Assembly (NCBI RefSeq): GCF_003945595.2 | Contig: NW_024104314.1 | Coordinates: 62,001-126,000 of the forward strand | Direction: 5' to 3' | Origin: Pipra filicauda | Lineage: Eukaryota; Chordata; Aves; Passeriformes; Pipridae | DNA: 64,000 nucleotides | In this document: in pieces, positions 12,700-25,187 of the stretch | Numbering within the stretch: position 1 is the stretch's first letter | Layout: each line of letters opens with the position of its first letter | The notes under the pieces: model-generated | Told to the model about the DNA's origin: nothing | The model's database searches: none | The model's input: the letters and a program-made list of their open reading frames with translations, nothing else | Translations under genes and position numbers: made by a program

Positions 12700-13150
12700 C
12701 GCATGGGACAAGTCTGCAATTCATCGCCCACCTCCACTGCAATCACAGCACTGTGATGAGGATGACCAAAAAATGCATCCCACTTTCCAAGCGCAGCACA
12801 GCGAAGAGTGGTTTTGGCTCCGTTGCTCTAAACAAGGCACTGATTAGCCGGTAATCAGCAAGCGATTAGCAAAGACAGCCGGGTCAGCGGGAGTTCAGCC
12901 CGTGCATTGTTTGCTGGGAGGCACCGAAAGGCTCGGCGTTGAGCACACGTGGTGATACCACTGTCCACCACAAACATCCACTCGACGGACTCGGTCCGGG
13001 CAATCAGCTCGCCTCCCATAAAATTCCAATCATAAATATTGCAAAACGAGACTCGTGATACTGACTGGCTTTATAAAGTGTTATAGGGTCGTTAATGGTT
13101 CTGATTAAATAATTCCAGTTCGCAACACGTAATCAGGGACACTGGGATAT
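12700..13150. promoter_or_regulatory. CpG-retaining element with clustered homeodomain-type sites
   Basis: I count about 19 CpGs between 12841 and 13140, near the random expectation, while surrounding DNA is strongly CpG-depleted. Motifs seen: GATTAG at 12842-12847, TAATCA at 12852-12857 and GATTAG at 12864-12869, of which the first two form an inverted GATTA/TAATC pair. There is also an E-box CACGTG at 12946-12951, a CCAATCATAAAT block near 13026, TTTATAA near 13071, TTAATGG near 13092 and a GATTAAATAATT block near 13103. GATTA/TAATC cores are bound by Otx, Pitx and Gsc-type homeodomains, and TTTATAA or TTTATGA by posterior Hox/Cdx proteins. No open frame runs through it. An unmethylated developmental enhancer or orphan CpG island is my inference. 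Confidence 0.4.
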
Positions 13151-16100
13151 GATGAAGAACCATCTTTTCTTTTTTTTCCCCAAACATTATAATAAACAAG
13201 CTGTACCACGTTGTTCCACGGCTTAGGCACCATCATTCAGTATCAGATCAGAAGGTACCAAAACTGTTGGTAGAAGGTTTGCATAAAGGATAACTACGGA
13301 GCAGTTCTTCCTGAGTACAGGCACACAGGAGTCACATGGAGAACCACAGCTGACCTCAGTCAGAAGGTCTTCATTAGGGGCAGCTGACACCCCAGGTATT
13401 TGTAGACCTCCTGCTCCTCCAAACCAAAGCTTGGATTGACGTTGGTGAGCCGGAGCTACTTCCTGTGAAACCTGTGAGTCCTAGTTCAGCACTTTTATTC
13501 TTTGTGCCACCTTCTAGATAGCAGGGGAAATAAGAAAGAAAGTAATTTTCAACCTCTCCAACAATAGGGATAAATTTGCACCTGAGACAATTTCATTATT
13601 TCCACATTACCTGTGGCATTCAGGTTCTCTTAGACTAAAGTACCCACTGTATCTTAGTAGCTCATCACTAGGAATGTTTGAAATCTTCTTTGTGTTTGTG
13701 TGAGTTGGAATGGATGTGGTCTCACCTCAGGAGAGGTAAGAGGATAGGCAGTCCCCAAGGATGGCATTTTGGCTATCTGGAAGAAAGCAGGTTTATACAC
13801 CAACACATTTATCCCTTATTTGTTACACTAGTGGACATCTGTTCCTGCCAAAGAAAGATTGTTCTAATTGTATGGAAATTCTGTTAATTTTGGGAGTTTC
13901 TATCTTCTCAGCTCAAAGAGCTCCATGCAAGGATCATAATCTTGAAACTCAAAACTCAGCAATCACAACACATCCATGGGAAAGAGCCTTTCTTCACACT
14001 CTGCCTCTTCCTTCTCCTGTTTTGTTTCCCTCTCACTAATAAGACAGAAACAGAAACATCTTGTAACTAGCACGAGTCTCATGAGCGGTGACACTGCATT
14101 CCCCAGCACGCTCCTTCCCCTTTGCCTGCAAACACAGAGCTTATGATCTTTCCAGGCATGATTTCCATTGACTTTCTCTGCAGCCAGACTCTGTGCAGCT
14201 TTAGGGATGAGCAATGGCCGGGGTGCACGCGTGTGTGTGCACACACACAATGTATACACATAAATTTGGGCCTATGTATATATAAATAACATGACTAACA
14301 GTGCCAGAAGCTTGACCCTTAAGACTCCAGCTAAGGGTTTCAATACATTGCTGTACAACAGGCCTCTTAAGTGGTTTGCATTTCCTTATTATATGAATTT
14401 GAGTGCCATGGGACTTCTATTCCTGCTTCGAACTTTGTTATTGTTGACTTTAACAAAGATTGTAATGTAAACTTTTAAAACTCACATTTTTGCCAGGTTA
14501 AAAAGAAAGAAAAGGAAAAGAATTCCCTGTGAATCTGACCTCTTTTGCCTGTAGTGTTTTTCAGTGGGTGTTGTAAGAAAGCAGCTATTCAGTTATTACA
14601 AGCAGTGGCTGTTTTGCTAAAGCACAATATTTGAAGTAAACAGTTATAACAGAATTCAAAGTTAAGCTAAGCCTAGAAACTGGATGCACTGAATTCAACC
14701 AGAGTTAAATTAAACTGGAACAAATATGGACAAATCCTCCAGCCAAGAGACAAAATATTTTTTTTTTCCAGTCTCTAGGACACTAAAAATATCCTGGCAT
14801 GGCAAGACTATATAATACTTGAAGCCTGATATGACAAAAAACAAAGTCTGAAGACTCTGCCCTGAAGCCATTCCTTGCATCAGCTCTGAATTTGATCCCC
14901 AATATTTGACAATAGTGTGTTTCATAGAAGGGTGACCATAGCCACACTTGGACAGGCAACTGCTGGTTATAGAAGTGTCTTTATTAGCAGAGACAATGCT
15001 CCAGAGGTGGCAAAAAGCATCAGGAGAATGCAGAGCAGGGGAAGAATCTGCAGCAATGAAAGGGTGGGTGCAGGAAGCAGATTTTGCTCCTTTACAAAAC
15101 CCACTTGATTTTCTCCTCAACTGAAAGTGGTTAAGGAAAGTAACCAAACTTCTCATGATTTTCCAAACAAACCCACCCTTTTCTACTGTATGTGGAATGA
15201 GGACAAGGCTGACAAACTGGGCAACTTCAGCATGAACCTCCTTGTGCCCATGAAGAGTGTCAATGAAGCTGAGAAGAAGAGGTACTATAAACTCCTATTG
15301 CTTAACCAGAATGTTTACACTATTAATTGCAAAACATCTGCATCTCATTGTCCATAAAATGAGCAAACATTTCGAAGACACCCAGGGAAGAAATGAACTC
15401 ATAAAACTGGAGGATTAGGAAACAGAGAAGCTATTTAATGGCAGTCTTTCAGGTTGGAGAGTGTCTGGGCCATAAGATTTTGCCTCAATCCTACACTTTT
15501 TAAGATCATGTAGACCAAAAAGAGGAATATAATGTGCATAAGACAAACAAGGGAAAATCTGAACATGTACTGATCTCTGCACCTCGCCCTTTATCCCTTC
15601 AATAAATCTTCAATCCTCATTTTTATTTGTGGATTGCCAAGCAGATTATCCTAATAGTTATGATAGAGCTGGTAGGAAACTTTTAATCTATATGGACCAC
15701 GGAGCCTGCCATAATTTCCACCATGTAGTTTCAGCAGAGATAAAACTGTTCTTGATGTAACATCAAAGTTCTTCAAGAAACAACCCATTTTGGTATTAAT
15801 TTATTTTTATGTTTTAGGCCAGTGTGTCTCTTTTTGCCCCTTTGGAGTCTGACACAGGAGCACATGGAGCTCACAGTCAGAAAACAGAGGCAAAGGACAT
15901 CAAGCAGAGCTGCTCTCACTCCCAGAGATGCACTAACAGTGTGCTCACTGCTGCACACAGGAAAGCAAGCAGTACTTTCAAAGCTTCTTAAGAGGATTTG
16001 GATGGCTCTTTTCCCTTAATTCCAGAAAGTAGAAGTGTTTTGGAGTGGTTATGCAATGACCCCAAAGCTGACATAAGTGAAGGGAGAAACAGCAGAAGGG

Positions 16101-16650
16101 CAGCCACAAAGGGGAGTCTCTTCCAGGCTTGAGAGATTCTGGTTTCCTACTGCACAGGGATCAATACTGAGATTTCAGCTTTTTGATTACTTACAGTATT
16201 AAACAGCTTGATGCATTCTACTGGAAAATATAGCAAACACTGGGCGAAGATGATAATACATGCATGAAGCAAAAGGCAGAGCTTGCATCATTCCTTAGCC
16301 TGTTAACTCATATTTGCCTCATGGATTTCCTTGCCTGCTGTTGTTAAAATAATCCTAAAATTACAATTGAGTAGATCTACTAAGACATACAGCCAGAATA
16401 TCAGCTTTCACTGTGAGAGGTTCCTGTGCAAATAGAAAATGCCAGCTTCTTGGAAACTGGAAATTCCTATCTCCCAGCCTGCAACTCCATCCTGACAGTC
16501 ATGTGTTTCCAGCCCATCAGGGTTAATAGGCTCTACAAAACCCAAGGACTGATTATACTTAGAGCACAACACAGCACTGACTATTATGTAGCAACTTAGC
16601 TGGTATATAATTACTTTTGAGGAAAATGCATTGCAGAACAACATCACTTC
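13151..16650. other. Noncoding stretch with one candidate minus-strand exon
   Basis: No recognised gene. A CA/TG-rich patch occurs at 14225-14262. Frames at 13963-14259 and 14710-15156 (minus) and 15127-15357 (plus) lack splice or family support. A T-rich/A-rich region near 14757-14768 is simple sequence. Confidence 0.5.
13726..13776 (-). other. Candidate minus-strand exon (51 bp, frame-preserving)
   Basis: On the minus strand, a very strong acceptor (CCTGCTTTCTTCCAG) precedes base 13776, and a strong donor (CCTGAG followed by gtgagacc) follows base 13726. The 51 bp between them are open in one frame for exactly 17 codons, peptide IAKMPSLGTAYPLTSPE, while the other two frames contain stops. 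Frame-preserving length and strong sites on both sides are suggestive. The plus strand also carries a donor-like AGAGgtaaga at the same place, which may simply reflect purine-rich sequence. I found no neighbouring exon and recognise no protein. Confidence 0.15.
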
Positions 16651-16654
16651 TCAA

Positions 16655-16850
16655 AGATTTAAGTTATTAAGGAAGATTAAGGAATTTCACTCTGGAAAAG
16701 AGACTTCACTGTGACCTAATTGAAGTTTTTAACATTCTCAAGGGAACTAATAAAAATTGGTTCATGCAAATTCTCCATACTTTCAAAGAACATGAACACA
16801 AGAGAACATTATCTAAAAAATTAGGAGATTGAGATCAAAAAGAATTTAGG
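16655..16850 (+). mobile_element. Degenerate CR1/L3-like LINE fragment
   Basis: The run 'gacctaattgaagtttttaa' and the surrounding 'tcactgtgacc ... cattctcaaggg ... aacacaagagaacat' pattern resembles the 3' coding end of CR1-clade LINEs. In those, a 'gacctaattgaggt(g/t)ttta' block is followed by an 'aactagaacaagaggacat' block. It is heavily mutated with no usable frame. This was recognised by eye only. Confidence 0.4.
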
Positions 16851-16911
16851 GGAAAAACAAACAAATGAAACAAAACCAAAACTGAACAAAAAAAACCACA
16901 ACCCAAACCAG
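16851..16911 (+). repeat. A/C-rich simple tract between LINE fragments
   Basis: About 60 bp almost entirely of A and C (AAACAAACAAATG, AAACAAAACC, ACAAAAAAAACC). It separates the plus-strand LINE remnant from the minus-strand CR1 remnant and may derive from an A-rich target or a tail. Confidence 0.6.
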
Positions 16912-16914
16912 AAT

Positions 16915-17085
16915 AATTTGAATTAGAGGGGACTGTTCTACCAGGTCATTTAATCCATTCCCTCCTCCCCTTGAATCACAGGAGGATTGATTTCATTATC
17001 CTTAAATAATCCCTAATAGATGGGTGTCTAGGTGAGCCAGTGATGACTATTCCACAACCTCTCTTGGCAGCCTGTACTTTCAGAA
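16915..17085 (-). mobile_element. CR1 LINE 3'-region fragment, antisense
   Basis: Read on the plus strand, the sequence shows 'aggtcatttaatccattccc' near the start and 'attccacaacctctcttgg' near the end. These match the reverse complement of the CR1 block that normally reads 'gagaggttgtggagtc ... tggactagatgacct'. It is strongly diverged and truncated at both ends. It is an old, inactive copy. Confidence 0.6.
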
Positions 17086-20000
17086 GAATAAACATATTGA
17101 ATAAATTATTAAAAAAGGCCACTGTGGGCAAGGAGAATCAATGAAATCAAGGAAGAACTTGTTAATACAGAGTGGGGGATGAAAGACAGGGAGCAAAAAT
17201 AAGCTCATTAGATGAATGAGAGAAGAAAATGGCAGAAAGGAACAGAATCCTGTGGTGTATTCCTCTATCCTTGAAGTACTGTTTTCAATTACTATTTAAA
17301 GAAGTTGCACAGAACACCTACACGTTTGTCCAAGCACGAAGCAATTTCAGGAATGATCACATGAAAACTGCAGCCAGTGTACTGTCAGCCTCTGACAAAG
17401 GAAAATGAACAAAAGAAGTGCCCAGCAGTACAAACAGGAACAACTTTCTTACCGACAGAAACCAACACATTTGCAAAGGACAATTTCAGGTAGATTCATG
17501 ACGCATTCACACTCAGAATGCACACAGAGAAATAAACCGCATTAACTAAGTACTTCCACATGAAAGTTAGATTTTCAAGGACACAAGGTACAAATACATA
17601 AAGCCCCTCATCCTGCAAGCAGGCATATATTTAACTTCACACATAAGAGCAGCCCTGGTCAGCTCATTGGGATTAATCACCTCCACAAAGTGTTTGGCAG
17701 ATGAAGTCCCCAGACAGTGCACGGCTCCTCGCTCTGTGGCCACCAATTAACTCTGGGAAATTTTTGTCAGTGTCTTTGGTGCAAGATTGTCAACAGAAAA
17801 TTGAGTGTTTTCCCAACAACTGTCACCTAAATACTTCCTGCCAAAACACATTTATGATTTCACACTTTAATTGGGGCTGTAGGTGAACCAAATGGGTGCT
17901 GTTACCACCCCTTGCTGCTGGGGAGGACGTGGGCAAGGGCAGTGGAGACCCAGTGTCATAATGACCCACGAGTCATAAACAGCCTGTCCCATCAGAAGAA
18001 AAACTCATCCAGTTTTTTCATGGCTTTTCCAATACTGACTTGATGTGAAATAATCAGGAGATACGCTTGCAGGACAGCAGGAACACTCCAGAGGCTGCAG
18101 ACTGGGATTGCTGGAGCTTCCCTGGTTGCTCATACACGTTGCAGGTGGCTCTCTATGCTCCACCTGACCTCTGGGTGTAATTCAGATTATTCACATAAAC
18201 TTTTACATTGGGGTGTCACTAGCAATGCACTTTTACCAAAATGCCTGGAGATGATTTTTTCCTAGAATGGGGTCAAAACTCACAGCTCCTCCTCATTTCC
18301 CTTTCCTTAAAGTGCCTGTGGTAGGTTATTATTAGATGTACTTGAGTCTCTGGAGAAGTAAGAGAAGGATGTGGCTTGACTGCTTTTGTTCAGATGGATT
18401 GATTAACTGCTCATGGTTATGTTGGACCTTCAGATTATTTTCTTTTATGTGTTTTTAGGAGTTTGGATTTTGAGTGGGGTTGAAGCACTTCTGACAGACA
18501 TTTAACAGAGACTGAAAAACGCAACAAATATGAAAGTGGAAAAAATCTTCACTGCCTACAAAGTCCTAAATAAGCATGCTGTGATTAAAGAGGGACAGAT
18601 GTAACTATCAAACACTTAATTATTTTGGGGGTTTTAGGCCTCTTCCAGATATTCATATGCAAAGTCTGCAGTACATGCTCACTCACTTTATACCTAAAAT
18701 GCTGGATCACTCTAATTCTTACTGTCACTCTCATTTCCTGACAAGAATGTTTATTTTTCATTAGCCTTTACTTCTACATCTTTCCTATTTATTCAGGCTC
18801 TTATTCATAGAGCCTGGTCATATTCTCTTTATGGACTGTCCCTGGAAGGCATTTAAGTGACCTGCAAGCTGTAATTATAACTGTATAAGCACCTTTTGTC
18901 ACTTTTACCACACATATGATTGATTCACAAGATTGTACCTGTTTTATTTTTAAATGTAGCAAAATTTTCCTCAAAAAGAAAGTTCCTCTGTTTTAGGAAC
19001 TTTTCTGCTCAGTTTAGCCTGTATTTTCTCAGGCTTTAGCTGTTATGAAGCTCTTGCTGAGATTAGTTTAAGTCTATGCAATGGATGAAGACCAACTTTT
19101 TTTGTTTCTGATAGGTAAAACTATACTTCCCTAGGCATTGAGTGCTTTCAGTCTTATGCAGTTTTATATATTTGCTAACTCCTTTGGTTTTGAGATGTGA
19201 ACTCTTGTTCTACCTTGAAACATATTTTACACTGTACTTGGACCGGTTACTAAAATCCAAATGACCTCATTTCAGTTTAGGAGACATTGTGGGAAAAAGA
19301 TGATGATTAGGACATAAAGATTTTGTTTTCTTGCATTTATGTTTTCTTTTTCTCCTAAGAAATATTTAAGTGAGATTGAACGTAACTTGACTTGAGGTTT
19401 TTTTAAGCTCAACAGTCATTGGTTTATTGCAGTTACTTTCAGAGAATTTTTATCTCAAAAATCTTTGGCATTAAACCAGAAAACATTCTAGCTTTCTTCT
19501 CCTTCGTCTCTAAGCTTATGACTTGCTTGTGCAATTGTTGCATGAAAGCAATTCTACATTTTTTTTTCTCTTATAGGAAAACAGATGGAGAAGAATTTAT
19601 CTACAGTTGGGATTTGCTGCTTATAATTTATTTCACAGGATCAAGCAAAAGATAACTGTGAGCTCACACTAGTCAAGCTTCCAGGGCGCTGTCACTTCCA
19701 AATTATATGTATTTTTGAGATTATAGTTATGGAGAGACACGGATAGAGAGCCATTGAGGCATTTTTGAGATTTCCATGAGGTCTTAATGGTTCTCTGCAG
19801 CCCTACAGTACATTCCTAGTCCTCCCTCTTGACTGGGTGGCTCCCATTAATTGAAATATATTTCATATTCTGTTTCCCAGCTTTCTGAAGCACTTGGTAT
19901 AGAAGAAACAGCCTACACACCTACAAGAACTGCTCACTTTTCCACGGTTGGCACAAGGTCGTGTCGCTCTGCCGTACGCTCAGATTTTGTGAACAGGAGG

Positions 20001-20920
20001 GAAATCATTCTGACATGAGCTTATTGCAGAGCCCCATCCCTCAGTGGAAATTTTTCTGGTATGTCCTATTGTTTTAGCATTATATTTTATTTTTTTTTTT
20101 TCGTTAATACGGTAGGAAAATCACATTGCTTCCAGAACACGTTGATGCTAGTCAGGACGCTCTGGAGGCTAGCAATGAGTCAGGACTCTGGACTGAGACC
20201 AAGCTTTTCTTCCATTGAGCCCCGCTCTTTTTTCTTCCTCCTCAAGGAACTGGCTTTTATTGGCCTCTTTAGCTTTGGATTAACTTACATCATACATTTC
20301 ATAGTAGATATATATTCCAGTAAAAGAATACAAACAGAACCACGCAAATTAACCTCCTAATCAAATTAAAAGGTTGAGTGACATATATAGAGCAGAGTGG
20401 AGAAGAGGCTCTGCACGTCAACGTGCCTCAGGAATCAGGCACCCACAGTGTGCTCAGGGAGTGATAAAGCCAAACTACACCTGAGTCAAATGCTGAGAGA
20501 GTCGTGACAGAAAGTTGTGCAGTGAGCAGTCATTCCCTGCCCAATGGGCTCTAACACGCTCGAGAGCAACACTGAGTTAAGCACCAAGTTTAAAAAACTC
20601 CCTGGGAAAGGTGTAGGAGCGTAGCTGCAACCAGGCCCTGGACTGCAGACAGCAGCAGCTGCTGGTGAGCACTGCCTGCGATTCTGGAGTGTGGGCATCA
20701 TGTGCACCTCTGCTCTCATGCTGGGAAGCTCTCCTACACAAACAGGGTCTGCATTATGGCAAAGGTGGGAGATGAAGTAGTGCCAGCATATGCTTTATGG
20801 CAGGTAAAAGCCTCCCAAGACCACTTCAATGCCAACAACGCTGTGGTAATTCCTCTCTCCTCCACACCTTCAATTGTTTCACTTCTCAGCAACATCTTTG
20901 AGTTCTGTGGCTCCATTAGC
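17086..20920. other. Noncoding stretch
   Basis: No gene recognised. A strong polypyrimidine acceptor-like site (CATTTTTTTTTCTCTTATAG) ends near 19577, but no matching donor follows. Small CpG clusters occur near 17930-17990 and 19950-19985. T-runs occur at 20089-20101. Confidence 0.5.
20413..20426. repeat. Short near-palindrome with two ACGT cores
   Basis: GCACGT, then CA, then ACGTGC form a 6-bp perfect inverted repeat. ACGT cores are shared by bHLH, bZIP and HIF-type motifs (ACGTG), and both arms carry one. The locus is otherwise CpG-poor. Confidence 0.4.
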
Positions 20921-20947
20921 TTTTTTTTTTTTTTCCCTTTTTTTTTT
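20921..20947 (+). repeat. Interrupted poly(T) tract
   Basis: T14 followed by CCC and another T10. A simple low-complexity tract, possibly the tail of an old minus-strand retroposon whose body I could not recognise. Confidence 0.85.
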
Positions 20948-21239
20948 CCTTCTGCTCCTAAGCACAGGGTCATTGATTGCCTTAATCAAATCTGATACCA
21001 TAATGAAAAGTAAAAGGCATAATGTAGCATTTAACAGACTGACTGTGCTCCATGCTGACTGGCATATGATTTTCCTAAAAGAATGAATCTTCAGTGAGAC
21101 CCGAGTGGTTCAGTTCAGGAAGAAAGAGAGGCCAAATAGTCTTTCTAATCACAAACCTTTGCCCCGTGGGGTCTAAATTCTTACTTTAAGGACCACATCA
21201 GAAGATTTATGAAGTCTGCTGCTTTGTTCCCACTTTTAG

Positions 21240-21300
21240 GAACCACTCCAAGTCACACTGAAACCAATGGGAGTCCTTTCATTGACACGGTCAGGCTTTC
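21240..21300 (+). repeat. Ancient GTCAATGG-type palindromic repeat fragment
   Basis: 'gaaaccaatgggagtccttt' is followed directly by 'cattgacacggtcaggct'. This matches the layout of an old amniote repeat in which 'gaagtcaatgggag' faces 'ccattgac' and leads into 'atcaggcc'. It is diverged. Confidence 0.4.
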
Positions 21301-21616
21301 AAGCAGGTCTACAGAGATTGTCACTTTTCTATGATAAAGAGAGAACAGCACTGAAACTACCAGCATTTCCACTGATGCCCATGTAGAGTGGAAAGTGTTT
21401 CTTTCTGGATGAGTGATCATCCTGCACAGTCTGTAGAAACACTAAGCAGACACAGCACATGCCCAGTTCTTCATCCCAGTTCCTCAGAGCAAGGCAGTAC
21501 ACCACCACAGACACAGCTTTAAGAACACTTTAAGACAAACTTTGGTAACCACTGAAATTCTCAGTTTCTCAGCTAGACCCTCACAATGTTTTCACTTGGC
21601 CAAAACACCAGTCTTT

Positions 21617-21636
21617 AAAAAAAAAAAAAAAAAAAA
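21617..21636 (+). repeat. Poly(A) tract, 20 bases
   Basis: Twenty consecutive A residues followed by CAACAAAG. There is no recognisable retroposed gene body immediately upstream. Confidence 0.95.
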
Positions 21637-22200
21637 CAACAAAGAATACATTACAAATTACTGCCATGTTTGCCTGGATTTTAATATACTTTTGTGGCCC
21701 AAATACAGGTGATAAAAAGCATTGTGTTAGCGTGTGTTAGTTTTCTAGGCATGAAAATCAGATCTGTGTAATGCCCCAAACCTCTGGATCCCAGGGCCCC
21801 AGAAACACCTCAAATGTGACACCTGAGACATGAGGAGCGAAGTGGATGTGTTTTTGTTGTGGTGTTTTATAACCATCCCTTCCACATGAGCTCATTGTCA
21901 TAATTACCAACACCTTCATTCACAAAATGACAAAAAGTCACCTGTTTCCTACCAAACTATTAGTAATGTGAATGCAACTAATATTACTTCAACTGGACAG
22001 TAGTTTCTCTCAGAAACGTCGAAGAGCTGATCCCCTTTGACAGAGGAATCCTGGACAATGAAACCACTTTAGTTATACCCCCGAAATATTTTGTGTCCTT
22101 AGAAGAGGAACCTGAAGTTGGCCAGAAATGAATGTGGTTGAACTACTGGTGCTTTTACCAATGTAATAAAGAAGACCTTCACTGATGAAGCATTGTGTTA

Positions 22201-22224
22201 CAGCAGCAGCAGCAGCAGCAGCAG
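22201..22224 (+). repeat. (CAG)8 trinucleotide repeat
   Basis: Eight perfect CAG units. They lie in no supported reading frame, so a polyglutamine or polyserine role is not indicated. Confidence 0.95.
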
Positions 22225-24029
22225 CTGGGTTCATCTCGTTCTCCAGTGGGCAGCAAGAGGTTCCATCTTCTCATTTCACTGGGGTTTATGAGTCTGAGAC
22301 ACCCTGTTTTTATTACCCATTGATAAAAAAGATGTCATTACAAAGAATGTAACTGTTACAAAGGGAGGAAAAGAAACAGAGTCATCCGTGGGAACACTGT
22401 GTTATCTTGTTCACTCCCAGCTAGAGCATGCAATCGGTTTTTATTTACTTGCAAGTGGAAGGTGTGCCATTTCAAATACTCTCCCTCTGATGGATGCAGG
22501 CCACTGCTGGATCATGCTGTTTAACTCTCTCTTTGGGGCTGTTTGTCTTTGGTTTTCAACTGTCTTATCATGATATATGTGTACTGTGCATACCATGGCA
22601 TGTCAGGCTAGATCAGACAATAACTTGTCACACAGAGCAACAAATTAAGGCAGTATGAGTGAGCTGCAGATACATATCGCGTGGCATTGGGAACTTAGTT
22701 TGGTGGAAAATATTTTGGTGTGTAGTAAGCATCCTTTGGATCATGTTTCCCTCTCCCTTGGCTGGTTAGAATTTTTTTTTTCATGGGTACAGTTTGAAAC
22801 CTAAAAGGTAATTAAGCTCTTTAGAGGTATATGTTTAAATTTATGTCTTTGTTGTTCCCACTGTTCCCTGAACAGACTAATTGTTAAACTAGTCGTTGCA
22901 AAATTATTTCAACTCATTTTTATTTTATCACTTATTTTGCATTATTATGAGGAGCTATTACAAGAGGATGGGAAAGCTCTTGGCAACCAGGAGAAGTTAT
23001 CTGTGTATTTATTTAAAGGTAGTTATGCTGAAAGGAGGAAGGAGAACATTTTAGACTAATATAGGAAACACTGAAAAATTTGGCCCTGATCTCATTTTCA
23101 AATTCACTCAGGTATTTCTTTCAGCTTACACATTTCCCCAGTTTGGGTCATAAGCACTGAAAGCTGCAAAAGGAAATAATTCCCCTTTCAGCCCCCCATT
23201 TTTCCTTCTTAAGCCTGATGTGTTGCAGAGAGCTGGGCAAACCTGGAGGAAGAAAAGGGTCTTGAACTCAGAGCACCAAAGGGCCAGCCAGGATGCTGGG
23301 GCTCTGCACCAGGCTCTGCCCATCACCTTGTTTGACTTCCCAGAGTTTTCTTAGGCATTGGTTCAGGGAGACTCAAAGCCACGTGGCTGACTCCCAGCAC
23401 AGGTAGTTTCACAGGAGTCAACCGAAAACAAAAGGGCTGTTCAGCTGCTGGAGTCAGAGCTGTACAAACGTGTTCCCTTCGGTCTGGTGGCTGAACAGGG
23501 AACTGAAAAAATGATCCAGGTGAGGCTGAACCCAAAACACACAGTGTGTTGGCGGAAGAGACACAAAAGCCCCCCCCAAATTTTGTTTTGGGCCAGCTCA
23601 GAATGAGTTGCTTGATTTAGAATGGAAGTTTTCGTATTGTTTTTTAACCCAAAGTTCAAGCAACAAACGTTCTAGCTGAGAAAACCTTCCATTTCAAAAC
23701 ATCAAAAATGGAACTTCAACCAGTGACAATTCATCCTCTTACTAAGAAGTCTAATTTTCAATTTACCATATTGCTTTCAAAATAATGATGAATAATGGAT
23801 AACTTTGAAAAGTAAATGGTACAAGAAAGGTAAAAATTTTATAGTTTACTTTGAAAATACTGAAATGAAACATTTCAACTTCCCTGAGAAAAGTATTTCC
23901 CCTCATTTTCTCTCTGACAAAACTCTGCATTACATTCAACCTGAATTTGTGAATAGTTTTCCACTTCAAATTGCACTTTTGGCAAACTCAGTCTATCCTG
24001 GAAAGATTCCACCAGCTCTGTTGAAACTG

Positions 24030-24105
24030 GCACATGCTCACATACTTTACTGAATAAGAGATTTCATCCTGTAAAATGGGGATAAGAATAAAACTTCTCC
24101 ACTGA
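24030..24105 (+). repeat. Possible MIR-type SINE remnant
   Basis: 'tcctgtaaaatggggataag' followed by 'aataaaac' resembles the 'catctgtaaaatggggataataat' core of MIR SINEs. Only this short core is recognisable, so the call is tentative. Confidence 0.35.
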
Positions 24106-25187
24106 TGAAGAAAAAGCTATAGGTTGAGCTGTTAATGCCTGTAAGATATACATGTCTAAGGCAGACACCAAAGGTTTTGGCTTCCTGGGATATAACACTT
24201 CACAGAGAAAGGAATGCTCCTCTTTGTCTTAATGGAAGCTAGATTAGGTCTTCAAAATCTTAACTAGTTAGATGAATAAAAACCTAAAAGATAACACAAG
24301 CTTAAGTGCTTTAAAATTATGATCTAGAAGGCCTGTAGTTTCCACTATTACAGTTTAACTGTTCAGCTTAGTTTGAAGTGATAAATGGACGTGGGCATCC
24401 CACATGTGGCTGTGGCAGTGAGGCACAGAGGGGTTCCCACTGCAGCCACTGCACAGGGATGGTGTCCATGTCCTGCAGCAAACCACCAGGATAATGTTCC
24501 TGGCTGCAGGAGGTCGAGTATTGCAGGTGTCACCCACCACTGTCTCGCTTGTCCTCTTCGCTTTCTGGCCAGGAGGGAATTTCTCTGGGAAAGCCAGCGA
24601 TCAGAATGTTTTGTGTGGAATGTTCCTGTTTCATTATATGTGACAAGTCTGAGATGGAGTTTTGCTGCAGACTCGTAGCCTATGGCGGTGGGCAGGGGAG
24701 ATGAGGCTTCACTGAGATGTGGAGCGAGCACACACAAAAAGAAAATGGATAAAACATTAAAATGACAGCTTGCTGAGGTGGCTTGTTGTCGGAGTGGCTT
24801 TAGCATGATCATAAAGTGATGTGCAGCATTTGACATAGCTTGCTCCTACGTGGTGAAACAAAATTGATGCTTAGTTTGCCCCACTAGACCAGGATTTGCT
24901 GGATGCGCAAAATTTCCCACCCAGGCCACAACAGGTGTGCCAAGAAGACTGTGAGCGCAGGGAGAGATGTGTTTATGTGGAAGGCTTGAATCAAACATCT
25001 GATCAAACTTTGTCAGATGGATTCAGAGGTTTGATCGATGAGCTGTGCTCTGCAGCTCAAGCCTCCCGTTTATTTTCAAGTGCTCTTGCACCCCGTGCAA
25101 TGTGACAGCATAGATGCAGAAAACGATGTCAGAGTTGATAAAAAAAAAACCAAAACTCAGAGCCAGAGGAAGTGTAAGTGTTTTGGG

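Larger units (their letters stand above)
20948..25187. other. Noncoding stretch with simple and ancient repeats
   Basis: No gene recognised. The largest frame, minus strand 24363-24836, overlaps a plus-strand frame and has no family resemblance. A donor-like GATCCAGgtgagg near 23520 ends a 70-codon plus-strand open frame whose acceptor is weak. Confidence 0.5.

Noticed and set aside
14710..15156. 148-codon minus-strand open frame
   Set aside because: No splice sites, no domain, and it overlaps plus-strand frames.
15127..15357. Plus-strand frame whose peptide (around NEDKADKLGNFSMNLL) looks protein-like
   Set aside because: The acceptor is only moderate, there is no good donor or poly(A) signal, and I could not match it to a family. 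It may be a pseudogene scrap, but I cannot support that.
22201..22224. (CAG)8 as a coding polyglutamine tract
   Set aside because: No supported reading frame or exon surrounds it; simple repeat only.
24363..24836. 157-codon minus-strand open frame
   Set aside because: It overlaps a plus-strand frame, shows no domain or signal, and its length is within chance for about 8,000 stop-to-stop intervals at this composition.
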